Counted from the stretch's first letter, positions 21,037-32,575 are shown. The stretch is DNA of 64,000 nt from Linyphia triangularis (GCA_963978545.1 OZ021724.1:101258163-101322162); one strand, 5' to 3'. Made by a program: numbers and translations. The notes: generated by a model from the letters alone, not told the origin.

Positions 21037-21793
21037 CTAGGGGTATGGAACATCGCACAACTTTCATATTGGTCACTGCATTAGAATTTATGGTGTTATT
21101 TACAGCTTTCATTTTTTCATTAATTTAAATAAAAATTGAAATTTTGGCTATATTTTTGGCAATAATTTTTACATGGAGCCAAAAAAAAAAAAATAATAAT
21201 AATAACAATAATAAATAATAAGAAACAGAATGCCAAAATTGGCGATGTTATACAATCGACATTACATTGTCCTTTCTTGTGGGTTAACAGAATAAAATCA
21301 AACAAAAAAACAATCGTTGATGGGCGATGGCCAAGAGCAGACAGATTTGTGTTACAGGCATTCATCTTTCAACTCTTTACGCTTTTACCGCATTTGTACT
21401 GAAATTTCAAAGGTGAGGACGATTAGAACATCTTAACAGACATCATCAACGGGATTTTAATCAAAATTATTAGAGCCTTTTTTTTAGTACTTGCTGAAAA
21501 ACATGATTTGTTCACGATTTCAACTTTATGCGCAAGCGCGATTTTGACGAAAACCTTAATGGTAGGTCCTATGGCCACCGCTAACCCGCATACCAAATTT
21601 GAACATTGTCTTTAAGTTTGTTCGGGAGCTATGTTGACCACGTACTCACAGACAGATATTTTGACAGATATTTTTTCTAGACCACATTTTTGAAATCAGG
21701 GTAGAGAAATGCTAAAAAAAAAAAAAAAAAAAAGATTTGTTTGAATGCTATACTTCTATTAGCGTATGTAAACAAATGGCTTATTGAAAGTAA
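21037..21793 (-). mobile_element. HLN copy, full length, tandem partner 1
   Basis: Opens CTAGGGGTATGGAACATCGC and ends ...TTATTGAAAGTA, directly followed by the CTAG end of another HLN at 21795. Head-to-tail joining is expected of rolling-circle products. Confidence 0.88.
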
Positions 21794-21873
21794 ACTAGGG
21801 GTGTGGAATATCGCACAACTTCCAATTATACTATAATACTGACGTGGATTTGTGTCATTTACAGTTTTTATAT

Positions 21874-22336
21874 TGTTGCACAAATTGTCTGTATATATTG
21901 TAAATAGTGACGTATTATTTTAAAATTCTATTGTAATTTATTTTTATCTTATTTTATTTATTAATAGCGATTATACAGGTTAGAAAAAGGTGGCAACACG
22001 TAAAGCAATCGAGAAAATTCGAGATGTTTCTTTTCCGACGAATTAGCTGGAAATTTCGCGATTGTTCTCTCGTGCCAAGTATAAATAAGACTGTAGATTG
22101 GGAAAGTTTTCAGATTGACTTCGTACTTCGTTGAAAGCTGATCGCTTTGTTTACCTATTGGAGTGAGCTTGTATAATCGCTGTATTCGAAGTTGTTTTTG
22201 CTGAAGCTTGTGTTGAAGCTTGAGAGTAATTAAGCTGTTGCCTGTGAATAAATTGTGTGAGCTCTTGAAGAAAGAATAAATATTTTTATACCTTGAAAAC
22301 TGTGCCTTCATTGCCTCTGTGGAAAAATTCAAAGCA
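21874..22336 (+). mobile_element. Solo LTR, family 1, 463 bp
   Basis: Starts TGTTGCACAAATTGTC and ends ...AAATTCAAAGCA, the TG...CA of LTRs. It has a TATA-like agtataaataag (about 22078) and polyadenylation-like gaataaat (22249, 22275). The 4-bp duplication atat is at 21870-21873 and 22337-22340. No internal retrotransposon genes adjoin it, so it is a solo LTR. The second copy is at 25281-25744. Confidence 0.85.
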
Positions 22337-22363
22337 ATATTTACATAGTTCATTTAGAAGAAA

Positions 22364-22997
22364 CTAGGGGGCTTCACCCCCTGCTCACTAACGCTCGCCA
22401 ACCCCCAAACGCCTCGCTGCGTGGTTAAAACATCTTGCTGCGCTCGAATAGGTTTGCCAGCCATAAAAAATGTAACAAAATTTTTATAAATTTAATGTAA
22501 GGCCTAATAGAGAAAACACCCAAATTGCAAGTTTCATAATAGAAAGTTAAATATAATATCCGCCAACATACGTATTACGCCGAGAGTGATTGTTTCGTTC
22601 ACGTCGCCCCGTTAGAGAACGACGTCCATAGTCCGTTGGATAGAAATACTTCAAAATAATAATTACTGTAATACAAAAATGCTTCAGAAAAACAGAAAAA
22701 ATCAACTTTGAAACGAAGAGTTTAAAAAGAGCTTTAAAATTAGCAATGGGTTTGTTGTTTACATACGTAAGGATGTTGCCATTCATATATTCAAAATCAT
22801 TGAGGCTTTGTAGTAGCTTAATGATGGAAAATATTGAAATTTAACTAATTAATAAAGTGTTAATAAATTATTTTGGCACGTTTTGGCAAATCTACAGCTT
22901 ATTTCCTTTAAAATGACACCTTGATCATTGAAATTGGTTGAGCAGTTTAGGCGGACGGACTAACCCCAAAAAACGTATTGCCTATTAAATATATAGA
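22364..22997 (-). mobile_element. Non-autonomous Helitron (family a), copy 2
   Basis: On the plus strand it begins CTAGGGGGCTTCACCCCC and ends ATATATAGA before T (22998). It is the reverse of copy 1 with the same A/T flanks. It lacks about 30 bp found in copy 3 near the hairpin and has its own variant of the MPR relic ORF. Confidence 0.95.
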
Positions 22998-23294
22998 TGA
23001 CCATTTTGGCGATATTTTTTTACGATAATTCTTTCATGAGTCTTTAAAAAAAACCCTGCTAAAATGATGATTTTTGCGATATACTTTTCGATAATTCTTA
23101 TATTATGTTTGCTTATAAATAAAACTGAGGAGAGAAGAAAAAATTATCGTTGATGAGGTATGCTCAAGGAAACAAAACTCTGAGCTAAAGGCATTCGTTT
23201 TGAAACTACTTAAACTACTTACGTCTTTAAAGCATTTTTACGGGAATGGGGGAATACGGGATGAGACATTTTCGGATATGGGTATGTAAATACC

Positions 23295-23534
23295 TTAACC
23301 TTTAACTGCTGTGGTTGGATGGTTTGAGGTTTTTGGCGCAAGAGCTACACATGGTCCAAACTGCACCAAACAAATTGATGAACACCAGTTTAAAGTTTAA
23401 GAAACATAGTATCAGAAAAATTAATATAAAAGTCAAAGATGCGATATTTTAGGGGGTGGAAGCATTCCACAAAAAATGACTCGCGGTCTGTCAGACCGCT
23501 TACAGGTGAGTTAAGGTTAGCAGTTAAAGGTTAA
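23295..23534. mobile_element. TTAA MITE (family H), 240 bp
   Basis: Termini TTAACCTTTAACTGCT and AGCAGTTAAAGGTTAA are perfect 16-bp inverted repeats on TTAA. It interrupts HLN at the word caccttaagaggcatt, which is intact with one TTAA in other HLN copies (for example at about 14070). A small palindrome, gcggtctgtcagaccgc, lies inside. Confidence 0.92.
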
Positions 23535-23968
23535 GAGGCATTTTCATAGCGAGTAATTACTGAAAAACAGGATTGTTTTCAATGGCAGCTACCTTATGCT
23601 CATGCGCGATTTTGACGAAAATTTAATGGTAGGTCCCCGTGCAATCACCAACCCGCACACCAAATGTGAACATTGTAGGTCAATTTCTTCGGGAGTTATG
23701 CTGACCACTTGCACGCCAACACATCGATATTTTTCCTTGATTGCTTTTTTGAAATCAGGATGTTCCAAAATGTGAAGAAATGGGGGGGGGGGGGGGAAGG
23801 GAAAAAAAAATAAAGGAAGGAAAAAAAATATTTAACACTAAATTTTCATTACCCTATGTATACACATGGGTAATTGAAAGTAAAAATGGGTTTGAAAGTA
23901 GCTCAGCGCATATTTCTGCGGAACTTTAATCATCGCTTCATCTTAAGTTGAACGCACTGAATCTTTTT

Positions 23969-24711
23969 TACTTTTAATTACCCATATACATACATAGGGT
24001 AACGAAAGTATAGCATTCGGTCAAAAAAAAAATTCGAATTTTCTGCATTTCACCACGTTTTGGAACATCCTGATTTCAAAAAAGTGATCTAGAAAAAATG
24101 AATGTCTGTGTGTGTGCGTGTGTTTGTGGTCAGCATAACTCCCGAACAAATTGACCTACGATGGTCAAATTTGGAAGGAGGGTTAGTGGAGGCCATGGGA
24201 CCTATCATTAAGGTTTTCGTCAAAATCGCGTATGTGCATAAGGTAGCTACCATTGAAAAGATCATGTTTTTCAATGATAGGAAAAAAACGTCTTTAAGGA
24301 TTTTGATAAAAATCGCTGTGGTAATGCCTCTTAAGGTGTTCTAAACATCCCCGCCTCCGAAATTCCCGTAAAAAAGTTTTAATGGCGGAAAAAGTTGAAA
24401 AATGAATGCCTTCAACACAGAGCTCTCTTTCCTTGAGCATACCTCATCAACGATCGTTTTTTCTTTTCCTCACAGTTTCGCTTATAATAAGGGATAATAT
24501 AAGGATTATCGAAAAGTATATCGCCAAAATCACCATTTCGGTGCTTTTTTTTTTTAAAAAAAAATTTATTTTTTTTAGACCCATACAAGAATTATCGCCA
24601 AACTAGTCATTTATTCTAAATGCAGGATGAAAATATACAAACGGTAAATGACACAAATCCTCGTCAGTATTATAGTGTAATTGAAAGCTGTGCGATGTTC
24701 CACACCCCTAG
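23969..24711 (+). mobile_element. HLN copy, full length, uninterrupted
   Basis: Runs from ACTTTTAATTACCC to ...GTAATTGAAAGCTGTGCG, a short stem-loop and CACACCCCTAG. The 5' word ACTTTCAATTAC recurs inverted about 30 bp inside the CTAG end, not at it. Such asymmetric terminal repeats define Helentrons and their short derivatives. Good type copy. Confidence 0.88.
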
Positions 24712-25280
24712 TTTTAACCTTGATTTCGAGTGAAGTTGTAGGAGACTCTAAAACGAAGAATAAATAATAGGGTTTATTTTGCAACAGCTGTGTCAGAATT
24801 TCCTCTGGAAAAATTCTTAACCATATACTTTCTTTTGATAAACAGTCCAACAACATTGTTCTTTCAGGGGAAACGCCTTTAAATAGCATGAAGAACTTTT
24901 AAACGATTACATCAATAGGAAAGTTTTTGAAGGGTTTCTTTGGTACAATGTTTCCCATTTATATATTTTATAATTTTATACATATAGATTTAAATGTGAC
25001 AATTGAACCAAAGTTTATATTTCAATTTCTTTAAAAAAGATGTTCCAGTGAGGATCATTCCTTATATTCACTATGTTACAATCTTCTAGGCCAGTGCATT
25101 TAGAAACTACTTTCTTAAAGACCCCGACATTTGGTGAGTAGGTACGATAAAGGTCACTTAATGAAATGATATAAATTGTTTTCATTTAATGTCTATATAT
25201 TATAAATGAAAATTAAATTATCAAAAGACAAAACCAGAGGGAGCCACTGCATGTATGCATTGACGTAAGGTTTTAAATAT
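24712..25280 (+). mobile_element. R4 repeat, copy i (cut by solo LTR)
   Basis: From about 24830: ttctttcaggggaaacgcct, gaggatcattccttat, gtgcatttagaaactac and gagggagccactgcatg. It stops at ggttttaaatat where the LTR begins. R4 copies ii and iii follow at 25745 and 26589. The minus frame at 24611-24889 shows no domain. Confidence 0.65.
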
Positions 25281-25744
25281 TGTTATGAATTTTTCCACTG
25301 AGGCAATGATGGCACAGTTTTTACGGTATAAAAATATTTATTCTCTCTTCAGAAAACCCACAAAATTTATTCACAGGAAACAGTTTAATTACTCTAAAGC
25401 TTCAACACAAGCTTCAGCAAAAACAACTTCGAATACAGCGATTATACAAGCTCACTCCAATAGGTAAACAAAGCGATAAGCTTTCATCGAAGTCCGAAGC
25501 CAATCTGAAAACTTTCCCGATCTCCAGTCTTATTTATACTTGGCGCGAGAGCACATTCGCGAAATTTCCAGCCAATTCGTCGGAACAGAAACATCTCGAA
25601 ATTTCTCGATTGCTTTAGGTGCTGCTACCTTTTTCTAACCTGTATAATCGCTGTTAATAAATCAAATAAGATAAAAATAAATTGCAATAGAATTTTAAAA
25701 TAATACGTCACTATTTACACTATATACAGACAATTTGTGCAACA
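25281..25744 (-). mobile_element. Solo LTR, family 1, copy 2
   Basis: The complement of the 21874-22336 LTR: plus strand tgttatgaatttttcc at the left and caatttgtgcaaca at the right. No matching 4-bp duplication: atat at the left and ctta at the right. The flanks may have been altered by recombination between R4 copies. Confidence 0.82.
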
Positions 25745-26345
25745 CTTAACAATATTGTACTTTCAGGGGAAACGCCTTTAATAGCATGAAGAACTTTTAA
25801 ACGATTACATCAATAGGAAAGTTTTTGAAGGGTTTCTTTGGTACAAAGTTTTCCCTTTATATATTTTATAATTTTATACATGCATATTTAAATGTGGCAA
25901 TTGAACCAAACGCTATAATTCAATTTGTTTAAGAGTAGGTCCTAGTAAGGATCATTCCCTATATTCGCTATGTTACAATCTTCTAGCCCAGTGCATTTAG
26001 AAACTACTTTCTATATCCCCCTTGAAATTTGGCGAGTAGTCACAACAGTGATCACTTAACGAAATGACATAAATTGTTTTCATTTAACGTCCATCTATTA
26101 TAAATGAAAATTAAAATAGCAAAAGACAAAACCAGAGGGAGCTACTGCATGTATGCATTGGCGTAAGGTTTTTAAATATCAAATAAAATATATTGACGCT
26201 ATTTTCGAGTTTGTAATTTATATCACTTTATTAAGTGATCAATTTCGTACCTACTCACCAAATGTGAATGTGGTTATAGAAAGTAGTTTCTAAATGCACT
26301 GGGCTAGAAGTTTGTAACATAGCGAGTATAGGGAATGATCCTTAC
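25745..26345 (+). mobile_element. R4 repeat, copy ii, with inverted arms
   Basis: The left arm 25932-26050 (ggatcattccctatattcgc...) is inverted at 26232-26345 (...gcgagtatagggaatgatcc). The arms are about 115 bp, separated by a spacer of about 180 bp containing gagggagctactgcatgtat. Class unknown; the long inverted arms suggest a foldback-type DNA element. Confidence 0.72.
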
Positions 26346-26588
26346 TATACTAAACTCCAACTTAACTTGACATCACTAGACGATAGATCTTCACCGTACT
26401 CATAGGCAGTTAATCCATTTTAGCGGAGTGAAGACATAATTCTCGCCAAACCTTACAGCCTTTTGTTCTCTACAGGGTTGTGGTTTGGCGAACATTATGC
26501 TTTCACGCCGCCAAAATGGATTAAATGCTTATGAGCACTGTGACTATCTACCGTCTAGTGATGTCAAGTTAAGTTGAAGTTTAGTATA
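26346..26588. mobile_element. TA-flanked MITE with ~105-bp TIRs
   Basis: tataCTAAACTCCAACTTAACT at the left is inverted at the right (AGTTAAGTTGAAGTTTAGtata). The arms continue through cactagacgatag and ttaatccatttt to a short centre, so it can fold almost end to end. TA targets and such arms are typical of Tc1/mariner-type MITEs. It sits exactly between R4 copies ii and iii. Confidence 0.82.
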
Positions 26589-26999
26589 CTGAGGATCATT
26601 CCCTAAATTCACTATGTTACAATCTTCTAGGCCAGTGCATTTAGAAACTACTTTCTTAAAGACCCCGACATTTGGTGAGTAAAGACGAAAAAATCACTTA
26701 ATGAACCAACATAAATTGTTTTCATTTAACGTCTATCTATTATAAATGACAATTAAAATAGCAAAAGACAAAACCAGAGGGAGCTACTGCATGTATGCAT
26801 TGGCGTAAGGTTTTTAAATATCAAATAAAATATATTGACGCTATTTACGAGTTTGTAATTTATATCACTTTATTAAGTGATCAATTTTGTACCTACTCAC
26901 CAAATTTCAAGGTGGTTACAGAAAGTAGTTTCTAAATGCACTGGGCTAGAAGTTTGTAACATAACGAGTATAGGGAATGATCTTTACTAGGACTTGTTT
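26589..26999 (+). mobile_element. R4 repeat, copy iii, with inverted arms
   Basis: Arms at 26589-26700 and 26893-26999 match copy ii, and the spacer is nearly identical (gcaaaagacaaaaccagagg). The ends at gtcctagtaa/ttactaggac are inverted. Confidence 0.72.
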
Positions 27000-27925
27000 T
27001 TAAGGTATACGTATAGGTTTCAACATTTTTTTTTTTTTTTAATTTTCCATTTAAAAATTAGACCTTTGCACCTTGAAAAGTACATTTGTTAAACTGTTTC
27101 CAATATTTTTTTTTTTTTTTTTAATTTCTTCAATTTTAATAATTACTTAACATTTAATCAAGTAATTAGGCTAATTTCGAACGGCAATGACAAAAATTCT
27201 AATTAACCCACAGATAATGTTGGTGTTGAATAATGCGGAATACCCTGCTCTATGTTTTGACCCTATTAACAAAATTTTACAGTGTGTAAATTTTGTGATA
27301 TCTTGTTTTAAGTGAATCTATTAGAAAAATCCAAATTTTTTTATACAGAATCTTATCTTTAAAATTCAATTAAAAAAAAATATTTATTTACAAATCGCTT
27401 AGTATTTAGAGTCAAAACATTCAACAATGTATGCCGATTATATAGCAAAAAACAAATTTCAAAAAATATTATTTAAACTGGAGTTATTAGTGTTTGAATG
27501 AAATGCAAAATAAAAAAAAAATTACAATCTGAGAATAACTTTTAAAAATATATTTTTTATATAAAAAACTGTTATTTTTATACTAATTATTATATATTTC
27601 CTTTTCAGTATGCTCCTCCATCATAGGGTTTCCTTCTTTTGTGTTGTTATTTTGCTTTTGTTTTTTACGGCCTTACAAATCTTCCTCGATTTTTGGGTTG
27701 GTTGGTTGTTTTCAGATTATCTGGCGCCGTCAGCAACACGAGGGCTATAATGCGCCGAAACATTCGTCATTAGACAAGCCAACATACATTTACAAACACC
27801 CATGCCTAATACGGGACTCGAACCCGCAACCTCGCGGTCGAGAAGCCAGCACGCTAACCACTATACCGTTTGGTCGGCCCGATTTTTGGGAGTTTTGCGA
27901 TTTGAAGCCTATACGTATACCTTAA
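27000..27925. mobile_element. TTAA element (family I), ~730 bp plus a SINE
   Basis: Left TTAAGGTATACGTATAGG and right CCTATACGTATACCTTAA form inverted termini on TTAA. Removing the SINE and its duplication (about 193 bp) leaves about 733 bp, near the lengths of families D, E and F. AT-rich and non-coding. Confidence 0.85.
27698..27879 (-). mobile_element. SINE1 copy with an 11-bp duplication
   Basis: Full-length copy flanked by cgatttttggg (27687-27697 and 27880-27890), inserted into TTAA element I. Pol III A and B boxes intact on the minus strand. Confidence 0.96.
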
Positions 27926-28536
27926 TCTTGCAATAATCAATATAAAGCTTGCTCTCCGAAGAGAAAAATATAAAAATTCTGCTCAATCAACATACAAGTC
28001 AAATTTTTGGCAGCTTGAATCATGATAACTTAATAAAATAAGTTCAGAAATTCCGTGTACGGTTATAAAGAGTCATAACCCTTTCTGATAAAAAAAAAAA
28101 AAAATCAAAAAGACTGGTTAAAATCAACAAAAAAAACTAGTCCTGCAAAGTTCTTTGAAATTCATTCCATCCTTTCTTTACACAAATACGCAAGCTAAGC
28201 ATAACAACCCTTTCGAAAGTTTATTTACGTAAACGCACGCTATTTTTAAAAGACCTGTTCAGCCGTATAAATAAGGCTTAATGTGTGTTTATTCAATAGA
28301 TTTTATACGGCACCATAAAATTCGTAAATCTTATTATAGTAAATTCGGTAAACAAACCTATGACAACTATACGTTGGCGATCATATTAAACCGTATGTCG
28401 CGCATGCATACTTTTGAAATGAATAAATAGTTGGTGAAGTGAAGTTAAAATAAGACGCGATCAATTGGGAGTTTGTTTAATAAAGGGTTTATCGGGAGTG
28501 GGTGTTTATAGTCTTATCTCTTTATAAATTTGGGCT
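27926..28536. other. No recognised feature; one 10-bp hairpin
   Basis: Only a small inverted repeat (gccgtataaa ... ttttatacggc, about 28263-28310) stands out. No coding signal. Confidence 0.4.
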
Positions 28537-28789
28537 TTAAGGGACATGGGAAATTTTTTTCCAAAATTCTTTAGTTTTGTTTAGAATGAAATAAAACTTG
28601 GCACAAACATAGAAGATATGACTTATAAGACAACAACAAACTTTGACCAGATAATATAAAATAGGTAGTAAATTGTTGAGAAAAATGCATTATAATAATG
28701 CGAAATTTTAACTTTCAAAATTCCCCCTCCTGACACAATATTTTAACGAACGTGAAAGAAATATTTGAAGCTTTTTATCAATATATTAT

Positions 28790-29124
28790 CATCGATATAG
28801 ATAAACAACTGGATAGACTGCTCCATTGTCAATGCAAAGAGAAAAACGCGCCGGGGATTGCGAAGCTGGTGGGAAGATTAACCAATCACAGTTCGCTTTT
28901 ATAGTTGGATGGAAATGCGAAAAACCTTGTAAAATGCTAGAGTTCATATTTTTTTGCACATTTTAACTTATTAAGGTCTACTATTAACATTTCTGCTGTG
29001 TACAACCCAAAATTTTATTTTCAATCCTCGGCAATCCGTATTTTTTATCCCACCAACGGCATCTGGCAACGGCTTCATTTTCCCAGCGTTAAGCAGTCTA
29101 TCCAGTTGTTTATTTATATCGACG
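28790..29124. mobile_element. 8-bp-TSD MITE, copy 2
   Basis: Same termini as 12686-13021 in reverse orientation. Perfect duplication tatattat (28782-28789 and 29125-29132). The sister family-D element reads cttatcaatatattataaac at about 47705, the matching empty site. Confidence 0.95.
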
Positions 29125-29521
29125 TATATTATAAACTTATAATATTTTTATCAATATATTTGCAAGCATGCTTTTATCTTTGATTGCTATAGTTGAACAG
29201 AAATAAAATTTCAAATTTGGCGCTAGTGATTTTTCATTAAAAAATGCACATATTTCAGCTTTCCAACAGGGAAAAAAAATTATGTGACTTAAAAAAGTAC
29301 GTCAACAATTACATTCAACATTATTTCTACAAAAAATTAGGTGGATTTATCCAAAAATAAAACGCAAGGAGCTTTTCGAACATACGTAAAATGTGAAAAA
29401 AGCAAATCTGAGAAAAATGCATATTTAACTTTTGCCAACAAGTGTGCAATACGTTAAAATAAAGATTTTAATTACTTAAAATGATCGGATTTCAAAAATT
29501 CAAACGCGAAATTAAAGATAA

Positions 29522-30258
29522 CTAGGGGGCTTCGCCCCCTGCTCGCTAACGCTCGCCAACCCCCAAACGCCTCGCTGCGCTCGGATTGAGCGGCTTTGCA
29601 GCTCGAATTTGTGGTTAAAACATCTTGCTGCGCTCTAATAGGTTTGCCAGCCATAAAAAATGTAACCTAATTTTTATAAATTTAATGTAAGGCCTAATAG
29701 AGAAAACACCCAAATTGCAAGTTTCATAATAGAAAGTTAAATATACTATCCGCCAACATTCTGACTTTAAACTTCATTAGCTATGCCCTTACATTGAAGT
29801 CCCAATATCTTTTATTTATTCTGATAAAAAACAACGCAAGCTACACTCACCAACCCCTGAAAGCCTCGCTTGGATTGGTTTTTCTGGATAGAAATACTTT
29901 AAAATAATAATTACTCTAATACAAAAATGCTTCAGAAAAACAGAAAAAATCAACTTTGAAACGAAGAGTTTAAAAAGAGCTTTAAAATTAGCAACGGGTT
30001 TGTTGTTTACATACGTAAGGATGTTGCCTTTCATATATTCAAAATCATTGAGGCTTTGTAGTAGCTTAATGATGAAGAATATTGAAATTTAACTAATTAA
30101 TAAAGTATTAATAAATTATTTTAGCACGTTTTTTTAGCACGTTTTGGCAAATCTACAGCTTATTTCCTTTAAAATGACACCTTGATCATTGAAATTTGTT
30201 GAGCAGTTTAGGCGGACGGACTAACCCCAAAAAACGTATTGCCTATTAAATATATAGA
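29522..30258 (-). mobile_element. Non-autonomous Helitron (family a), copy 3
   Basis: Plus strand begins CTAGGGGGCTTCGCCCCC and ends TATATAGA before T (30259); A precedes it. It is 737 bp. The hairpin is perfect here. The empty counterpart is in family D copy 2 near 48112. Confidence 0.95.
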
Positions 30259-30569
30259 TGTCTTCAAAAAATTTTATAGATTGAAAACCAAAAATATAAT
30301 TTTTGGGGGATATTTTTGTAGTTTCAGTGTCCCATGTCTCCTTAAGAGGAGTAGTGTAATAAGCTCATAGGCTGAGAGGTGTTTACAAGTTTATATACCT
30401 CATTGAACTTCGTTCTTAATTTGATACAGAACTTAGAGAAACGTCATCAGTGATGTAATATTTATCGCCAAGTTTATCTCACTTTTAAAAGTGCATTTGG
30501 CACCATATAAGTGAAATCGTCTGTACTCTTCCTCGTTGAAAACTAAAGAAGGATGGGCTACCAAATAAA

Positions 30570-31251
30570 CTAGGGGTGCGAAACATCGCAATACTTTCAG
30601 TTATACTATAACAATGGTCATTGCATTCGAATTTAATACGGAATAGTGTCATCTACCGTTTTGACATTTTCACTCCAACAATTTTTACTTGGACAAAAAA
30701 AAAGAGAAAAATAAAACACAGCCAAAACGCCGATATTGGCGATGTTATTCGATAAACGTTAATTTTTCTTGTGTGTGTGAAACAGAGGAAAATCAATCGT
30801 TCATGGACGATTGCTAAGGGCAGACAACTCTGTGTTAAAGGCATTCGTTTTCACCTTTTCACACTTTTATTGCATTTCTATCGGAACTTTGGAGGTGGGG
30901 ATGCTTAAGGACACCCTTAGACCCATTAGCATAGCGATTTTAATCAAAATCGTTAGAGCCGTTTTGTAGAAATTTCTGAAAAACATGATTTTCGTGATTT
31001 CAACCATTTGCGCATGCGCAATTTTGAGGAAAACCTTAATGGCCCCCACTAACCCGCACTCCAAATTTGCAAATTGTAGGTCAATTCATTCGGGAGTTTA
31101 TGCTGACTACAGACATACAGACATTTCTTTTTTCTAGACCACTTTTTTGAAAGCAGGTTGTTCCAAAACAAGGAGGGATGCAAATATATACACACACAAC
31201 TTTTTTTGACCAAAAACAATACTTTCATTACATATGGGTAGTTGAAAGTAA
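30570..31251 (-). mobile_element. HLN copy inside the foldback element
   Basis: Opens CTAGGGGTGCGAAACATCGC, ends gttgaaagta. Flanks rejoin to the uninterrupted FB word ccaaataaa...gaatgctc, giving precise HLN boundaries. The minus frames at 30653-31064 are non-coding HLN. Confidence 0.85.
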
Positions 31252-31284
31252 AAAGAATGCTCTTTATTTGGCATGTTATGATAT

Positions 31285-32016
31285 TGTTGCGTGGATGGGT
31301 TCGAAAGATTTGAAGCCAAAGCAGATCAAAACTTGCAGAAATTTTTTCTGATATAACTCTTCACAGATTCTCTTACAACTCCAGAACTTCTCGTTCTAGT
31401 AGACACAATACAGCTCTTTTCACAACAATAGAGCACAAAACAGCAGTTAAAAACTTAACAACACAACTGCTAAATCGTCGCAAAAGACAATGCAATACAG
31501 TTCGCTTTAGAACTACTCGGAATGTTCACTGAGACTCAGTCATTCCAGTCAACCCACTGACTAACCTAACTTATTAACTACTACTACCCCATCACCCACT
31601 CTCTTGAGCTTTTATAGGGGAGGCGAACATTCTTGAATCTTCTAGAGATAGACATTTGGAGAACTTTCCAGATAGTAGGCGAAAAGTCCTATACCATGTA
31701 CATGGGGACTGAAAATGTCACCAAATGGTCGCCAAATTTGGCGACAAAAATTAGTCGCCAAAACCGTCACCAACTTGACTCTATCTCGCCCATTTGTCGA
31801 GATTGCCATTACCATAATGTTAAATGCCCCGCTCCTTGTAAAACTCGCTTCCCAGCGTTACCTCTGTAAAACTCGTTATCAAGCATCAAGACACACATTG
31901 CGGGGAAGCAAACTAACTACGAACTATTGCACTGCCTTATGCAAAATGTACTTAAATTTTCCTATTTACAAAATTAACACTACGAAATATTTACAAATAT
32001 ACAAAAATTCGTAACA
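31285..32016 (-). mobile_element. Solo LTR, family 2, copy 1, 732 bp
   Basis: Plus strand runs from tgttgcgtggatggg to ...aaattcgtaaca, complement TGTTACGAATT...CGCAACA. Duplication atat at 31281-31284 and 32017-32020. It has an array of TCGCCAA/TTGGCGA words in the middle and a TATA-like element. Frames at 31633-32014 are antisense LTR readings. Confidence 0.92.
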
Positions 32017-32369
32017 ATATATTTGGCTATCGGATCGAGTTTAATTCATTCAAAGTCGATTTTCAAACAGTGTTGGCCATTTTTCTCCCGGCAGACCTGT
32101 AAATTCCTTATTTACTAGAATTTATCTTCGTTGTATAAAAACAATTCCGAAAGATGTTCAATGAGATATCTAAACTTGCAATCGCCTTTCGAATTATTAG
32201 GAATTATTCTTAAAACGAATAACTTTTACGATGAAGGAGTTGCGGTTATTTTACACATAGTTCTATGCATGTGAAAGAAGGAGTTAGTTGTAATTAGACG
32301 TTTCATGTCACAAGAGTTACGCAAGGGCTATGCTTCACCGAAGCAACTTTTATTTTTCTAGTTCCTCAT

Positions 32370-32575
32370 TTACTCTATTAAAGACGACTTTGAAATGGAT
32401 AAGCAGTCATTGTTTATCCATTTTAACTTTTACCTTGTTTATGTAGATCATTTAAGGTCTATTTCAAATTTTTCAGATTTTTTGGAAAATTATTTTTTTA
32501 ATTTTTAAAAAAACACTAAATTTAACCACAATCGCAATTTTTTATCAAAGAAGAAAACTAAAATCTCGATTTACA
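32370..32575 (+). repeat. R5 repeat, copy A
   Basis: aaagacgactttgaaatgga, cagtcattgtttatccattt and ccttgtttatgtagatcatt also occur inverted at 34440-34975. Class unknown. It supplies the empty site for MITE copy 3. Confidence 0.7.

Larger units (their letters stand above)
21795..23884 (-). mobile_element. HLN copy, tandem partner 2, with three younger insertions
   Basis: HLN sequence is found at 21795-21873, 22337-22363, 22998-23294 and 23535-23884. The gaps are a solo LTR, a Helitron and a TTAA MITE. Joining the pieces gives the order and spacing of uninterrupted copies such as 63189-63866. A G14 tract at about 23774-23787 lies near its 5' end. Confidence 0.88.
28537..30345. mobile_element. 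TTAA element (family D), copy 1, with two insertions
   Basis: Left TTAAGGGACATGGG and right GTGTCCCATGTCTCCTTAA on TTAA. Its sister at 47466-48192 is uninterrupted and collinear. Here an 8-bp-TSD MITE (28790-29124) and a Helitron (29522-30258) interrupt it. Without them the length falls near 730 bp. Confidence 0.87.
30368..32203. mobile_element. Foldback (FB) element, old copy, split twice
   Basis: FB sequence at 30368-30569 (gctgagaggt, acgtcatcagtgatgtaa centre, ggctaccaaataaa), 31252-31284 (gctctttatttggcatg) and 32017-32203 (ggcagacct, caatcgcctttc). An HLN and a solo LTR split it. Worn, but in the same order as 49305-49964. Confidence 0.72.
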
